From: Macrocybe gigantea
Taxonomy: Eukaryota > Basidiomycota > Agaricomycetes > Agaricales > Callistosporiaceae
Length of the DNA stretch: 64,000 nt
Assembly: GCA_011319805.1 (NCBI GenBank)
Contig: SJRY01000138.1
Span: 186,001-250,000, forward strand
Reading direction: 5' to 3'
Shown here: positions 38,601 to 50,109 of the stretch, in pieces
How the letters are laid out: each line of letters starts with the position of its first letter
Numbering within the stretch: position 1 is the stretch's first letter
Notes under the pieces: model-generated
Told to the model about the DNA's origin: nothing
Seen by the model: the letters and a program-made list of their open reading frames with translations, nothing else
Databases searched by the model: none
Translations under genes and position numbers: made by a program

Positions 38601-39967
38601 GCTGTCAGTTTCCAGCTTGGGTCGTTTAGCGTCCGCCGGCTCGGTGGGAACAGAGAGAGGGCGCTTCCTAGTGTCGACGATGCCGAGTGCTTTGCGCTTC
38701 TTTTCCTCTGCGGCAGCCTTTTCCATCCGGACGGCTTGGTGCCCCAGCGCCTCGTTGATCTGAGTCATGTATTGGCTACTACTGGGAATCCTAAAAACGA
38801 CGTCAGGCAGACACAGATTTGCGCAGAAATTGAAACGTACCGTGATATATGTACTAGGAGGATGCGGACCGCTTTTTCGACGCTTCTGACATCCGATGCC
38901 GACTGGTCCGCCAATGCAGCGGGCGTCCATTGTCTCAAAGTGGTGATCACCACTGGAATCATTGCGGGACGTGTCTTCGTGAGCGTGGCCCAGCTGTTCA
39001 GAATCGCAGAGAGGACGTCAACATTCCTATTTGCGTGTCGTCCTGAAGTCAAAATCCTGTGCACCAAAAAAGAAAGTCAAAGCACTCACTGGCTAGAGTA
39101 TAGCGTGGTGACGATGCCTTCCAGGAGCTTCTGACCTTCGGCCTCTAGCTTTGCCGAGGAGATGAAAGGGTGGTCGGCGGGGCAGTTTGAGATGTTGGGA
39201 TCGTTCTTGTTCTGCAGCTGAACACCACAGGAGACCAAGTCAGTACCAACTCAAAAAGACCGAAAACGTAGACGCATACCCTAGGATCAGAACCTCCACG
39301 CGTCTGCACAATTATAATCCGCTGCACAAACTTCACGGCGCACAACTTGACGCCTATGTTAACGGTGGGCGACCACAGAAAGTCGATGATTCGAGTCTTG
39401 CACCCGGATAGGATGTTCCATGCCGCCTGGTTGTTGCGGTTGACGCATCTGCACGGGAGTTTTGTGAGATGAGCAAGACGACTCTGCGTTCTTCAAAAGA
39501 AGGGAAACACACAAGTGGCGAAAGAGCAGCGGGTACGCGGTCGTAAAGATCTGAATGACCACCTTCACGACGGCTGAGTTCTGGTCATCTAAGAGTTGCG
39601 CGAGGGTCTCGAGGGTCTCGGCGGCCACTAAAAGGGAGCAAGGCGGGGTTTCGCATCAAGACCGTGAACACTGCGTACACTCATTGGAGGAATGGAGGGG
39701 AAACTAACTCTGCGTTCTCTGCTCCAACGACAAGCTGGACCGGCAGATGGCAAACTGGAGTAGGTCAATGACCCATCTCTTGAGCAGTGAATCACCCGCA
39801 TTCACGACAAGGCCAATAAAAGTCTTGACGAGGATTGGAATGGGGGCTGGATGATTTTCAAGTGATTCACGTAATGTAGCAAGTAAATCTGCTTGTTCCT
39901 TTGAATTCGCCTGCACCGTCAAGGCTGCCTGGAGAGTCTGCAGCGGATCCACAGGTGTGCTCGCCAT
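35645..39967 (-). CDS. PTA1: Symplekin / Pta1, mRNA 3'-end processing scaffold
   Basis: Multi-exon gene starting at the ATG at 39967. The first exon (to ~39720) begins an N-terminal HEAT-like scaffold (DPLQTLQAALTV, LLKRWVIDLLQFAI, AAETLETLAQLLDDQNSAVVKVVIQIF). A middle part holds Lys-rich (EKKRKAL) and Pro-rich (nine-proline) linkers with SP sites. The C-terminal half carries the symplekin domain: RLELPANKLHVLQHVELLFALCVKSPEFLDEY..., ending with LWEGFIRCAKVIAPASFGALLQLP. Symplekin/Pta1 holds together the cleavage and polyadenylation factor and contacts the Ssu72 phosphatase. Exons 1-3 join cleanly at ~39720/39628 and ~39515/39459; the rest were followed by homology and short introns. Exact borders of several middle exons were not fixed. 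Confidence 0.9.
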
Positions 39968-40202
39968 CTGCAGCTTTCATGCAGCCGTCAATCGTCGAAA
40001 AAGGACTCGACTACAAAAGCGTTGTACCACTAACCTTAACTTAGGGTTTACTCTATCAAATGCTGCACTTCACGTGACATTCACAGAATCACACATGCAC
40101 TCGCTGTCATCTCATAAGCCCATGGCATGTTTTTCGACGATGCGTAGATAATAGGAGAAACTAGGCAGACAAAAACATAATCGCATACGACACTCCTTTC
40201 GT

Positions 40203-41102
40203 CTACTTGAGGGGGATGCTGGGGAAGGTTCCGTCAAGATACATTTCTCGTTGAACAATGAAGTTACATACAATCGGGATGCTGTTCATTTTGAGAAATG
40301 GGCGCCGTAAGCAGTTGTTGGCTGAGGTGAGCTGGCAAGACAAACGACTTACAGTGTGTTGCACCAATCTGGTTCGCACGACGTCAGTCTGGGAAACTAC
40401 AAAGCAAACAACCATACATACACCAGGACGACCGTGCTTGACGGGCTTGTACGAGCAAGAGAACTCGCCGAGGTAGTGTCCCGTCATCTCGGGCTTGATT
40501 TCGACAGAGTTGAAGGTCTGTGTTGCGCAGTCGAGAGGCGTTCGCAGGCAAAAAGGTAAAGCATGAACACTATACCTTTCCGTTGTAAATTCCAACGACG
40601 CTGCCAATCATCTCCGGGACGACGATCATGTCACGTAGGTGTGTCTTGACGACTGCAGGCTTTTCATTCGGGGGTGCCTCCTTCTTCGCCTTGCGGAGTT
40701 TTTTAATCAAACCCATGGGGCGGCGCTTGAGACCGCGTTGGAAGCGTCTGCGAGCGCGGGAATGGACGAGCTGCGTGATGGGTTGTGGATATCAGTCTTC
40801 GGAGGGTGATCAACATGGAGGCCAGTTTGACATACTTCAACGAACTACAGTTTTGAAATCAAAAGTAATGATCAGCCTTCTTCCGAAGAAGATCAGAAAA
40901 ATATTGCAGACGCACTTCTTCGTTGCTCAGATCCAACAATTTTTCGAGCTCTACACCCCGGTAAGAAAAGGTGCGGAAGGTCCTCTTCTTCTTCATGTCG
41001 GCGGCGACTTGCGGGTCGGTTACTGAAGCGTCAGCCTGATGTCTTGGTTAAACTCACGAAAAACGTGCAAAAGAGGATGTGGATGAGCAATGAGCATACC
41101 AT
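40203..41102 (-). CDS. RPS15: 40S ribosomal protein S15 (uS19)
   Basis: Eight exons: 41100-41102, 40916-41035, 40836-40844, 40576-40770, 40422-40517, 40353-40368, 40272-40281, 40203-40218, giving 154 aa. The uS19 sequence is complete: [51 protein letters not shown] and the C-terminus SSRFIPLK. uS19 lies in the head of the small subunit near the decoding site. The first coding exon holds only the start codon, followed at once by a 64-nt intron. Two exons are 9 nt (FVE) and 10 nt. All sites are GT-AG and all phases close. It shares a short divergent upstream region with the P2 gene. Confidence 0.96.
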
Positions 41103-41573
41103 GGTCGATGGTGTTGTCGGATGGTGGGACGACGAGATCTGCGGGGGAGTCTTCCTCTATGCCAGGACCGGGGGCCTTGCTGAATCGGAAAGAGGGAAAC
41201 TGTGGCTGAGAGATGGGAAAACCATCACGTGATACTGTATAGTTTCTGAGCGTGATGCAGGTCATTGATCATCTGTGCGACCACTCTGAACTATCTCGCC
41301 AAAAAAACAAGCGCTCTCGGATAGAATCCACGAGTCTTCCCTTGCGGATTAAAAGGTGTGTCTCTGCTTGCTCAACGCTGGAAGGTGGGGCTCGCACCGC
41401 CCTGAACTTCTCAACGTTCGCTTGTGTTTGTACCCATCGATGAACCGTTTTATTGGTCTAGTGATTTGTGGCTACCGTAACACCCAACTTTTGACAATCT
41501 ACCGAACGACATTGTAAAAAAGTAAGTTCTGCCCTGTGTATTGTCGCGAGTGTTCTGATGTGTTAACCTCAAG
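41103..41573. promoter_or_regulatory. Divergent ribosomal-protein promoter region with a 5'-UTR intron for P2
   Basis: 470 bp separate the divergent start codons of RPS15 and RPP2, so both promoters lie here. Directly before the P2 ATG a GTAAGT donor at ~41522 and an AG at 41572-41573 frame a ~52-nt intron, so the P2 start codon follows a splice acceptor immediately. Confidence 0.5.
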
Positions 41574-42028
41574 ATGCGTCACGTCGCTGCTTATCTTTTG
41601 TTGCAAATTGGAGGTAACAGCAATCCTTCCGCTGCCGATATCAAGAAGCTTCTCGGCACTGTTGGTGTCGAGGCTGATGATGCGCGCCTTGAGACTCTTG
41701 TGTCTGAACTTCAGGGCAAAGATGTTAACGAAGTAAGTGACAGGACTCTGGTGTGTTGTGGACAAAGACTAATTTGGACGCGCGCGACAGCTGATCACTG
41801 AGGGAACATCGAAACTCGCGTCTGTGCCGTCTGGTGGCGCTGCCGTTGCTGCTGCTCCTGCTGGTGGCGCGGCTGCTGCCGCGGCGCCCGCAGAGGAGAA
41901 GAAGGAGGAGAAGCCCGAAGAAAAGGTTTGTGCTCATGTTTTGAAATACAGAGGCGGGAAATGCCTGACCATCGGTGCACATGCAGGAGGAGTCGGACGA
42001 AGACATGGGATTCGGCTTGTTCGATTAA
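41574..42028 (+). CDS. RPP2: 60S acidic ribosomal protein P2
   Basis: Three exons: 41574-41732, 41791-41925, 41987-42028, giving 111 aa. The N-terminal dimerisation domain ([30 protein letters not shown]) is of the P2 rather than the P1 type. An Ala/Gly hinge, a Lys/Glu-rich stretch and the invariant acidic end [11 protein letters not shown] follow. P2 pairs with P1 on uL10 to form the stalk that recruits translation GTPases. Confidence 0.97.
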
Positions 42029-42463
42029 ATTTGTATATTTTGCGAGCTATGAATACGAGACTATGTAATGATGGCTGCATCGTAACTGCATGTGGCTTGA
42101 TGTTAGGAAACAAACCGGAGTAATGAATGTGCAGGGCACCAGGGCGACGCGGGCAGGCTCGGCAGGCGTGTGATTAAGTACCGGCGGCGGGACACGTGTG
42201 AGTGGGCTGGGTGGGCGGAGGAGCGACCGCAGTTTGGGGGGGAAGGGAAGGTCGGAACGGTGGTTAACGGAACCCGGACGGCGGGCAAGAGGGGAGGAGA
42301 TATTGGAGATATCTGAGACATGGGGCGGAAAAACGAAAAAATGCCGCCGGACCGAATGATGGTTCTTGACCGGTTTGACACCGGCGGCATCTATTGGTGT
42401 GGGTGGCCCTACTATCGCCGGGCACGTCTTATACCTCCTCCCGTAACTCAACCTACAACACAC
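42029..42463. other. Upstream region of the Zn2Cys6 gene with a 10-bp inverted repeat
   Basis: 435 bp between P2 and the Zn2Cys6 regulator. ATGCCGCCGG at 42341-42350 is repeated inverted as CCGGCGGCAT at 42381-42390, and extra CGG/CCG half sites lie between them. Confidence 0.5.
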
Positions 42464-45400
42464 ATGGACCCATACCGCATCCCCTCCTCTTCCTCCTCTT
42501 CCTTCCTTCCTGCAAAGTTCGACCCCGACGACAAGCCAGACCAGACGTCCCAGCATTTTATGAAGGCCCCCAAGCGCAAGCGACTCGCCAAGGTCCCACA
42601 CTTCCTCGCTTTCCCCCGTCTTCTCCTCACACCCTTTCACCAGGCTTGTGATGCTTGTCACAAAAGCAAGCGACGCTGCGATGGCACAGGTGCGTCCTCT
42701 ACCACTTCCAACCCAGCTCTCTCGTCTCACCGTCGCGCTCCAGCTCCTTGTAGCAACTGGTTCGTCTTCCCCACTCTCATCACGCCGCGCCCATTACGAT
42801 GATTCTCCCTCGCTCCACAGCTACTTTGCATCAAAAACCTGCTCGTACACTGACGCTTCTGGCCGCGCCGTACCTGCACCGCGGCTAATAAAGCCTGAAA
42901 GGGCTGATCACGATTACAGGAGCGCCCTCCCATCATCTTCAACTGTCAATTCCCAATTTCAGCCCTCTCACGATACTCAGGCCGACGACCCGGATTCGAG
43001 AACTCCTTACAACGTTCAGCAAAACCCCAACGATGCCCCACGAAAGCGCTTCAGAAATGAACGCGGCAGCGCCGTTGCTACAGAGGACATCTCCACCTCT
43101 CTCCCCTTTCCCATACCAGACGGCCCTGTTTCCATCACCTTGGAGCGACCCGCTTCCGTGGAGTTAGATCCCTCGTTAACAAGAGAATTGACCAATCGTA
43201 AGCCCGTTTTGCGTGCCCTCTCCCCCAGCGACACCACTCAGCTTCCCTGCACCTAGTTTTTTTCACACACTGTCATCCCGCCAGCGCCATCATCCACAAG
43301 CCCACCTTTTCAGCTTCTCTTGCACACAATCGCGTCCCCCCTCATCTTCTCCACGCCGTCTGCGCTCTCGCTGCTCCACTCTCCAAGCAGCCCCGCTTAC
43401 GCACCAACCCAACACGTTTCGCCGGAAAGAGCTTCGCACAGGAAGCCCAGGCCATTATGTTCGATGGCGCAGGCAGGCTGCTCTGCGAGCGCAATCTCGC
43501 CACAGCTCAGGCACTGTGTCTACTCCAAATGCACGATCTGGCCATCAAGGATCGCAACATGTTCTGGAATTCACGCTATCATGGTCCGTCCCAGAACACT
43601 TTCTCTAGCAGCTTCAGTCCTGGAGCGTTTGCCATAGATCTAGCCATGCAAATAGTGGAGGGCCTAAACGTCTATCAGCCCGAACATCCTACTCTTACGC
43701 CCGTCCCCTCTCCAGAATTCGTCCAAGCTTCCTTGGAGCGAGAATCCGTTCGCCGCATATTCTGGCTCATTCACCTCATGGACGTCATGGCCAGCATATA
43801 TTTCAAAAAGCCAATAATCCAACTGGGCGAAGAAGGCCAGCGACTCCGTCTACCCGCCGACGAGACGAGTTTTGAACTGGGTGTTCATTCAACCCTTCCA
43901 GGTCAGTGTCGCACCTTTGTATGTTCATTTTCACCAGCTTTGCGTTATTTGCGACGTGCACCTGCTGTCTCTATACCGCCTCGATTCTCTGTTCGCCCTA
44001 TCCGAATTTCAAATCTCATTCATTACCCCACTAAAAATAGAATACCTCTACCTCCCGGCGGTAAGAACTCAATATGCCTCCGAATTTGGGCACCTCATCC
44101 GTGTGATCACCATCTATGCAAAAGTGGAATATGCGTTAGACGAACTCAACGGTTAGCGCCGCGCCGCCTTTTCTTCACGTGTTATTTTCTTACGTCTTCT
44201 TCGCTTTCATAAGATTCCGACTCCACGAGTAATCTCAAGGCCACGCTGATGGACGCCGAACACAAGTTAGAGGTAAGTTTGTTTCACACGTCCATCACTC
44301 GCGGCCTCCTATCTGATCCCTACATTCCAGTCATGGGCCGCCTCGCTCCCAGAACATCTACGATTCTCAGAACAAAGCCTTCAAGTCCAGCAATCCATGT
44401 TCGAGACGAGTTCCAACACTGGTGCCTGGTGCTACTGCTGTATGCATGTGTATCATGCAGCATCTGCGCTGGCTCTGAACCTCGTAAATACCCTTCCTTT
44501 GTGCTTTCATCCCTCCACCAGTTCTCTCCATTTTCCTTTCGCTCTGATCCCAAAATCAAATCAAATCTGATTAATGCTTTTCCGGATCGCTGTTCGCCTC
44601 GTTACATTTTTGCTTCCTGTCTTGGACCTGCAGGCCCATCAGAGACTGCAGCGAAATCTGGTCAGAGGTGAACCCCAATGGGCCGTCAACACGCTCAACC
44701 TCATCATGAACATGCTCGGCGACCGAGCCAAGAACAGTATTTTGAGTGAGTTTCGCTGCATTTGCTTTACCTGCAACCCCCTTTGACTCTCTCTTCTTTT
44801 GCTTGCAACAGTGGGCGCCGCACTTTGGGTGAGTCCTGTCTGCCTTTACAAAACGGGAAGGTCGATCCTGAACCGGACTTTGCGGTCGTAGGCGTTCATA
44901 AAGTACTGCGGCCGCGATGATCTACAAGTGCAAACTTGGTGTGCTGAATACGAAGATTCGTGGGGAACCAGAGTTCGGGAACTCGTCGCGGAGTGGCGCT
45001 CACATCCTTCACCACCTCTGCCGCACCAGTATACACCGCCTTCGCATCAGTCGATTCGCCCACCGCAGCAATTGCAACTGATCACGCATAGAAATGCGAC
45101 TGATCCTCGGAGCAACAACCCGCCATTATCTGCAAGTCGTATATCTTCCCATCAGCATGACTCGTCCTACAACCGTAGGTCGCCCAACAGCTCCTCGCCA
45201 ACGACTTTCCCCATCGGTCGCTCGCTGGACGAACTGCGACTTCATTCCAATAGTAACACCCGCACTCTGCCTATGATCCAATCCGAGAGAGAAATCAGCG
45301 GCTTGAGCTCAGGACAAGGACAGGGTGGGAACGGGTTCGGAAACAACGGCAACGAACATATGGAAGACAATGACCAGGAGGTGGGTTTATCGGACGTGTT

Positions 45401-45754
45401 GGAAATCCCATGCGGTCGGCTGACCTACTGGCTTCGACAGATGTCCTTCGCTGGAGGGTCCAGCTCTGCAGGAGAGGGCGCCAATACCCACAAAAACGTG
45501 GGATCGAGGCATTCAGGAGACGGACCGCAATCTCTACCATCACTCAAGTCCAGCGGGCTCCTTGAACACTCGTGGGTAACATCCAGGGCAGACACCAACG
45601 CCGCACACAACAATGGTCGATCGTCGCCGCGAAGATCGCCACCCCGGATTCTTACCCTTTCGTCAACCTTTCATCAGGAGCCGGCGGACTCGCGGGTGAA
45701 CAATTTAGTCAGCATGCCGTCGGGTTGTCATGGCTGGCGAACGAATCCAGATGA
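42464..45754 (+). CDS. Zn2Cys6 (Gal4-type) transcription factor
   Basis: Starts at the ATG at 42464 (MDPYRIP). A basic stretch (KAPKRKRLAK) precedes the binuclear cluster CDACHKSKRRCDGTAPCSNC...TC with C-x2-C-x6-C-x5-C-x2-C-x6-C spacing. A 16-nt exon (CTCCTTGTAGCAACTG) encodes part of it. A long fungal-specific middle homology region follows (HPASAIIHKPTFSASL, LERESVRRIFWLIHLMDVMAS), split by several short introns to ~44900. The last part is Ser/Asn/Pro-rich. Factors of this build bind CGG half sites; the target pathway cannot be told from sequence. The end is ambiguous: splicing a 59-nt intron after LLEHSW gives a stop at 45754, reading through gives one at 45764. Confidence 0.86.
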
Positions 45755-46064
45755 AACGCAATGAAGAACAAAAAGTAAAACATGCCTTGTCCTGTGCCGC
45801 ACGAGTCCAACAGCTCTACCAATCGTTTGCTGGATGCCCATATTCCCCTTTTTTGTTATGATGTCTTTTTTTTTTGGCAACTATCTATGTAAGCATATAG
45901 CTCCTTCGCGCTTTTTGTTATATTTTAGCAGCATCTCCCTTGGCCATACTCGTTTGCATGCATATATATGTCCTCTTTGTAGAACAGCCCGTCGGACAAT
46001 TTAAAACATGGTATTCGCTATGGGTCGCGTGTTCTCGTGGATAGTGGTTCTACATGGCAGTACG
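45755..46064. other. Convergent 3' region, Zn2Cys6 gene / VMA10
   Basis: 310 bp, T-rich, between two genes that converge. No further feature seen. Confidence 0.4.
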
Positions 46065-46630
46065 TTATACTCCGAGCTTCTTTAGATTGCGATGGAGCTG
46101 TGGCTCGACGAGCACCACTCGATCGAGGAGTTTCTGGACGACGGCATCTTTATGTTCATGGTATGCCTCAGTGATAGCCTGGAGTTTGACTTCAGTATCT
46201 TTGTCCACCGCTGCCTGAGCGCTCGACGTCGTTCCAGCGTGCTGTGTATTTGATAATAGCATTTGCATATTAAAGAATGGGATGAGCAACAAGGATATGC
46301 AGACGCACCGACGATTCAAACTCTCCGAATTCGGCTTCTTTCGTCCGCTTGTATTCTTCTATCTCCTTGCTTGCCTCTGTCCTTGCGTCTTTGAGTCTCT
46401 GCAGACGATCTGAAAAAAAAAACAACAGCGGATGAGGGTCAACGCAGGATGTCATGGAGGGATGGGGCAGGCAACGAACATTGGCGGGCCTGTTGCACAA
46501 TCTTGGCGGCCTCCTTCTCCGCCTCGAGCAGCGTCTGGATGCCTTGGGACTGCTGGGATGACTAGAAGCACATCGTAAAAGAAGGTATGAGCTTCAGAGC
46601 GACGAACAAGGTTTCCGAATACTCCACCAT
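46065..46630 (-). CDS. VMA10: V-type ATPase subunit G
   Basis: Four exons: 46628-46630, 46480-46561, 46309-46409, 46065-46241, giving 120 aa. The N-terminal motif QGIQTLLEAEKEAAKIVQQAR is diagnostic for subunit G. A long charged helix (RLQRLKDARTEASKEIEEYK) follows, and the C-terminus ends KKLGV. Subunits G and E form the peripheral stalks of the vacuolar proton pump. As in RPS15, the first coding exon is just the ATG, followed by a ~66-nt intron. An inverted-repeat element begins 83 bp upstream of the start codon. Confidence 0.95.
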
Positions 46631-46712
46631 TGGATCGGTCAGAGGAGAGTGTCGTCGATCACGCCGTTGTATTCCAAACAAATACCGATCAGTAGCTGCA
46701 CCCTCCTAACCA

Positions 46713-46737
46713 TACTATCACTAAGGGGGTTTTTATG
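46713..46737 (+). repeat. Left terminal inverted repeat
   Basis: 25 bp starting TACTATCACTAAGG, matching 47480-47504 in inverse orientation without mismatch; the next base (46738 against 47479) differs. Confidence 0.8.
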
Positions 46738-47479
46738 AATTTTCAGTAATCCCTCCCTAGAGGGCGTGCTCGTTCACTTCACTTCATAGACTCCCTATAT
46801 AAAAGGTGCCTTTTATCTAGCTGAATCTGAATATCTACTTTGCTCGAGGAACAAGTGTCGTTGTGGAAAGAAATGGGCGAAACTTTGTGAAGATGGGAAA
46901 TGGGGGGTAGTCTTTATGAATTGGTAACGCTGGCGTCACAACGGCACACAGCGGCACATTCAATCCCCGCCCGGCATTCCCGTTTTTGGAAGAGAGTTTA
47001 CGACTGGGCTTGAACAAGGCTCCCGAAACTTCGACAAAGATTCTTAGAATGGCTCGCCGACGAGTCGCCGTAGACTCGCTTACGGCGGTGTTCAAATTCG
47101 AACTCTCGTCGAACGTCACGCAAACCCCACCTTCACACCACAATTCTCGCTCCTGGACACTTTACTGCAGGATTCGTGGAAATCGACATGGTTCGATGAC
47201 TAGGTATGGTATGCCCCATGCAGTTTTGCAGAAAATGAGAAAGAGTTCGCTCACCTTGCTAACGAGATCTACAGTTCTTTGTTTTTGGACAAATTGGTAC
47301 CACAGAATGTTCGGGCCTCTAGCACGGTCCATGGGCAGTTTTTTATCCATACAAGTGTCGGAATACTTAGTTCATATGTCTAACAGTCTGAGAATTAAAT
47401 ATAAAGTGGATAGGTGCTGTGTGGAAAGTGCAGGAGACATGCCGACGAAAAAAATCAGGATTCATAAAATGATAGTGTC

Positions 47480-47504
47480 CATAAAAACCCCCTTAGTGAT
47501 AGTA
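47480..47504 (-). repeat. Right terminal inverted repeat
   Basis: 25 bp ending CCTTAGTGATAGTA, the exact inverse of 46713-46737. Confidence 0.8.
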
Positions 47505-50109
47505 CTTGTCCATCTCTGGCGCATTCAACGACGACTTCTGTTCAATCACTCTTCGCACTGCGATGAGAAGCAATTCGTTCTTCGTGCCTCTGAGAGAATT
47601 CTCAACTAGCCCTGTCGCAAGGATATCGTACTAGCGTGCACGTCGCTATGGAAGGTTGGACAAAACCCTTCTTCACATTGGACAACCCAAGATATATGTA
47701 TCGCAGCCGGTGTCGAGGGGCGGGCCTTTTTGCTTTCGCTGAATCTCTTGATTGGGGTCTTTTTTGCACTGAGCCTTCGCTTCCTGCCTGCACTTCGTCC
47801 AAGCGCGAGCTGTGCTTGCCGTGAATTTGTCCTTTGTCCCCGCAAAGATTCCGTAGCTTAATTCGAGCTTCCTGCTCCCCCACCCCGAAGCGATTCCGCT
47901 CCGGGAATCTTCATTAAGATGTGACTAATTCTCATCTACCACATCCTCGCGTAATAGGAAGATGTCGTATGATGGCATGGGCTTCGTAGGTGGTGGCAAG
48001 AAGTCATTCGGTCAGAATCTGAAACGTTCTTCTAGACTCTCCCTATCTCGGAAGTTTTTTTTTTCCCCGTGTACTTTGCAATCACACACGACTTACCAAG
48101 GTCGATATGTGGTAACTTCTGTAGCTCTGGAACAGCGTGAAACCGGCGCACAAATCTGTCATATTGGCCGCCCACCATGGTGCATCGTTCCTGAATGAAA
48201 ATCCTCCGCGTACGGATAGCTTCTAACAAAATTTTACGCGTCACCCTTACATATCATCCTCCTCGAATGGGCGACGTCGAACAAATGGGGTCCATCCGTC
48301 TTTTCTAGCTTCTGTGATGATGGGTCCTTACCTGCTTTATTGAGGCCGACAATGTCTCATGCTAACTGTCAGGTGCCGAAATATGGGGAAAAGGAAGCCT
48401 TGATGACAAAAGCAGCCTAGCTTTCATGCTGTACAATGGCCTGACGGCATGGCGGCAGCAAGATACAGCTGAACTCTTATCTCTAATCTCGACGACTCTG
48501 GCCTAGAGTCTTTCCTGCGAGAAGACTTGCGTCCGACTCGCACTTTCCTTGCCTGCGCTGAATTTGATGAAGAAGTCGGCTGTAGCCAGGTAAGCCGCTC
48601 TATGGCAGCCAATAAGTACAGACTCGATTGATCTTCGGTAGCAATTTGTTGTTAAGGGTGCGGGGTACTGAGGAGCCAAATTTTTGTTGAACAAGTGTGG
48701 GGATATGATGTTGCTTCATCGATGACGAACCAGGTTTAGCGCAAATTTATTTTTGTTTTATCTTATATTTGACCTGTATTATTGAGCCTCAACTAACTGG
48801 TATATTCGCAGTCGGCTACTTCAAATGGTTTAGTTAGACGATTGCGAGTAAGCTTTGGAGTTCGTTCCGGAGGAACGCTACTTGAATGTTCAAGTCCAGA
48901 CACGTCTACCAGTGGTCGCCCAAAGATCGCAGCCTGTACATGGGGGTAAGGCAATCGTCACTATTCATACACCATATTTATGCTCATAAACAGGGCCATG
49001 CGGATTATTGGTCTCCTGACCGTCGCACTGGTGAAAATAATATTTTCAGGACTGCTTGATACAGCTCTGATCTCTAATGCCTGCCCCTCAATCTGTACCA
49101 ATCGGTTTCATTCGCCTTCGCTTCGCGGACATGACAGGTTCCGGGGTACAATGTCGCGCAATGTATGAGAAGGATGTGTAACGCGGCTTTTGTGGACGCG
49201 CAATCGAGCGCTCCACCGAAGTAGAAGCAGCTGTTAGTCTGACAAGATGCATCGCAGTCGCCGACGTCGTTCGCGGTCGTGTCCAAGCCAATGCACTTGG
49301 AGAACGAGCCTAGGCGCAAACATCAATTGCTGTCAGCAGGTGATGTTGCTATCGCGAACCACCCCAGAGCACCCGCTGATCGCAATTTCGATCCTTCTCT
49401 CTGACTTTGTTGATGGCTATGTCTCACAGCACAGACATACCAAAATCTGTTTAAATTTCCTACCCACAAATGCAATCTAACGTAATGCCTACTCGTGCTG
49501 GACCTGTACGTGATACCTCCAAAAGATGGAAAGTACAAACCCACGCCTACCGGGTCTAGGCGCCGCGCCTATCATTCTCCTGTCCGGTATTTTCAAAACC
49601 ATCTTACAATGGCCACTCAACGGCGCCATGACGTGATTCCGACCTCTGGCATGATGACCGGCAACACCGGTAACTATCCTGCTTCTACGTCCTCTGAGTT
49701 GTGTTTTTGACAGACACGAAACACTGCCGGAAGCCGAGTAAGTCCATTTTTCCAACACGATCCCTGACCCCAGCCCAACGCACCGTCAACGAGTGTACAA
49801 TCTACCCCCACCGATGTTCTTTCCTCTGACATAGATGTCAGATTTTCCAAGTGACGGTTGTCTATGGTCTCAATTTGAATGCCGACGTGGTGAAGGACTG
49901 AAATTTCTGCTTGTGTCTTGTTCGGTCATATGAAACATAAGCACTTTCTTGTGGTATCTATCGCGACAACATTTTTATTTTTATTGTCGAATGAGACTTG
50001 TTGGTGGCTAGCGTCTCAGTCGTGCCTTTTTGGTGTATCAGTGTTTGGACTTGAGAGGACTCTAGCTTTGTCCTTCCGTTCGTCGTATCTACCCACCTTA
50101 ACGTCCATT
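47505..50109. other. Gene-poor stretch between the inverted-repeat element and ARP8
   Basis: 2.6 kb of short unrelated ORFs on both strands. A plus-strand start at 47962 (MSYDGMGFVGGG) and a cysteine-containing minus-strand ORF at 49074-49319 look coding-like for a few dozen codons, but I can extend neither into a gene. Together with the neighbouring element this looks like decayed, repeat-derived or ORF-free DNA. Confidence 0.4.

Larger units (their letters stand above)
46713..47504. mobile_element. Non-autonomous DNA transposon (MITE-like) with 25-bp terminal inverted repeats
   Basis: The ends are perfect inverted copies for 25 bp including a flanking TA: TA then CTATCACTAAGGGGG plus TTTTTATG on the left, and its reverse complement then TA on the right. 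A TA at each border fits the target-site duplication of the Tc1/mariner superfamily. The 792 bp interior has no transposase-like ORF. A TATA-like CTATATAAAAGG sits at ~46795-46806. The element lies just upstream of VMA10 and could supply or disturb its promoter. Confidence 0.75.

Noticed and set aside
38269..38763. 164-codon plus-strand ORF opposite symplekin
   Set aside because: Mirror of the Pro/Ser-rich symplekin linker; the minus strand holds the conserved sequence.
46835..47143. 102-codon ORF inside the inverted-repeat element as a possible transposase
   Set aside because: No DDE/D motif, helix-turn-helix or other transposase feature; too short.
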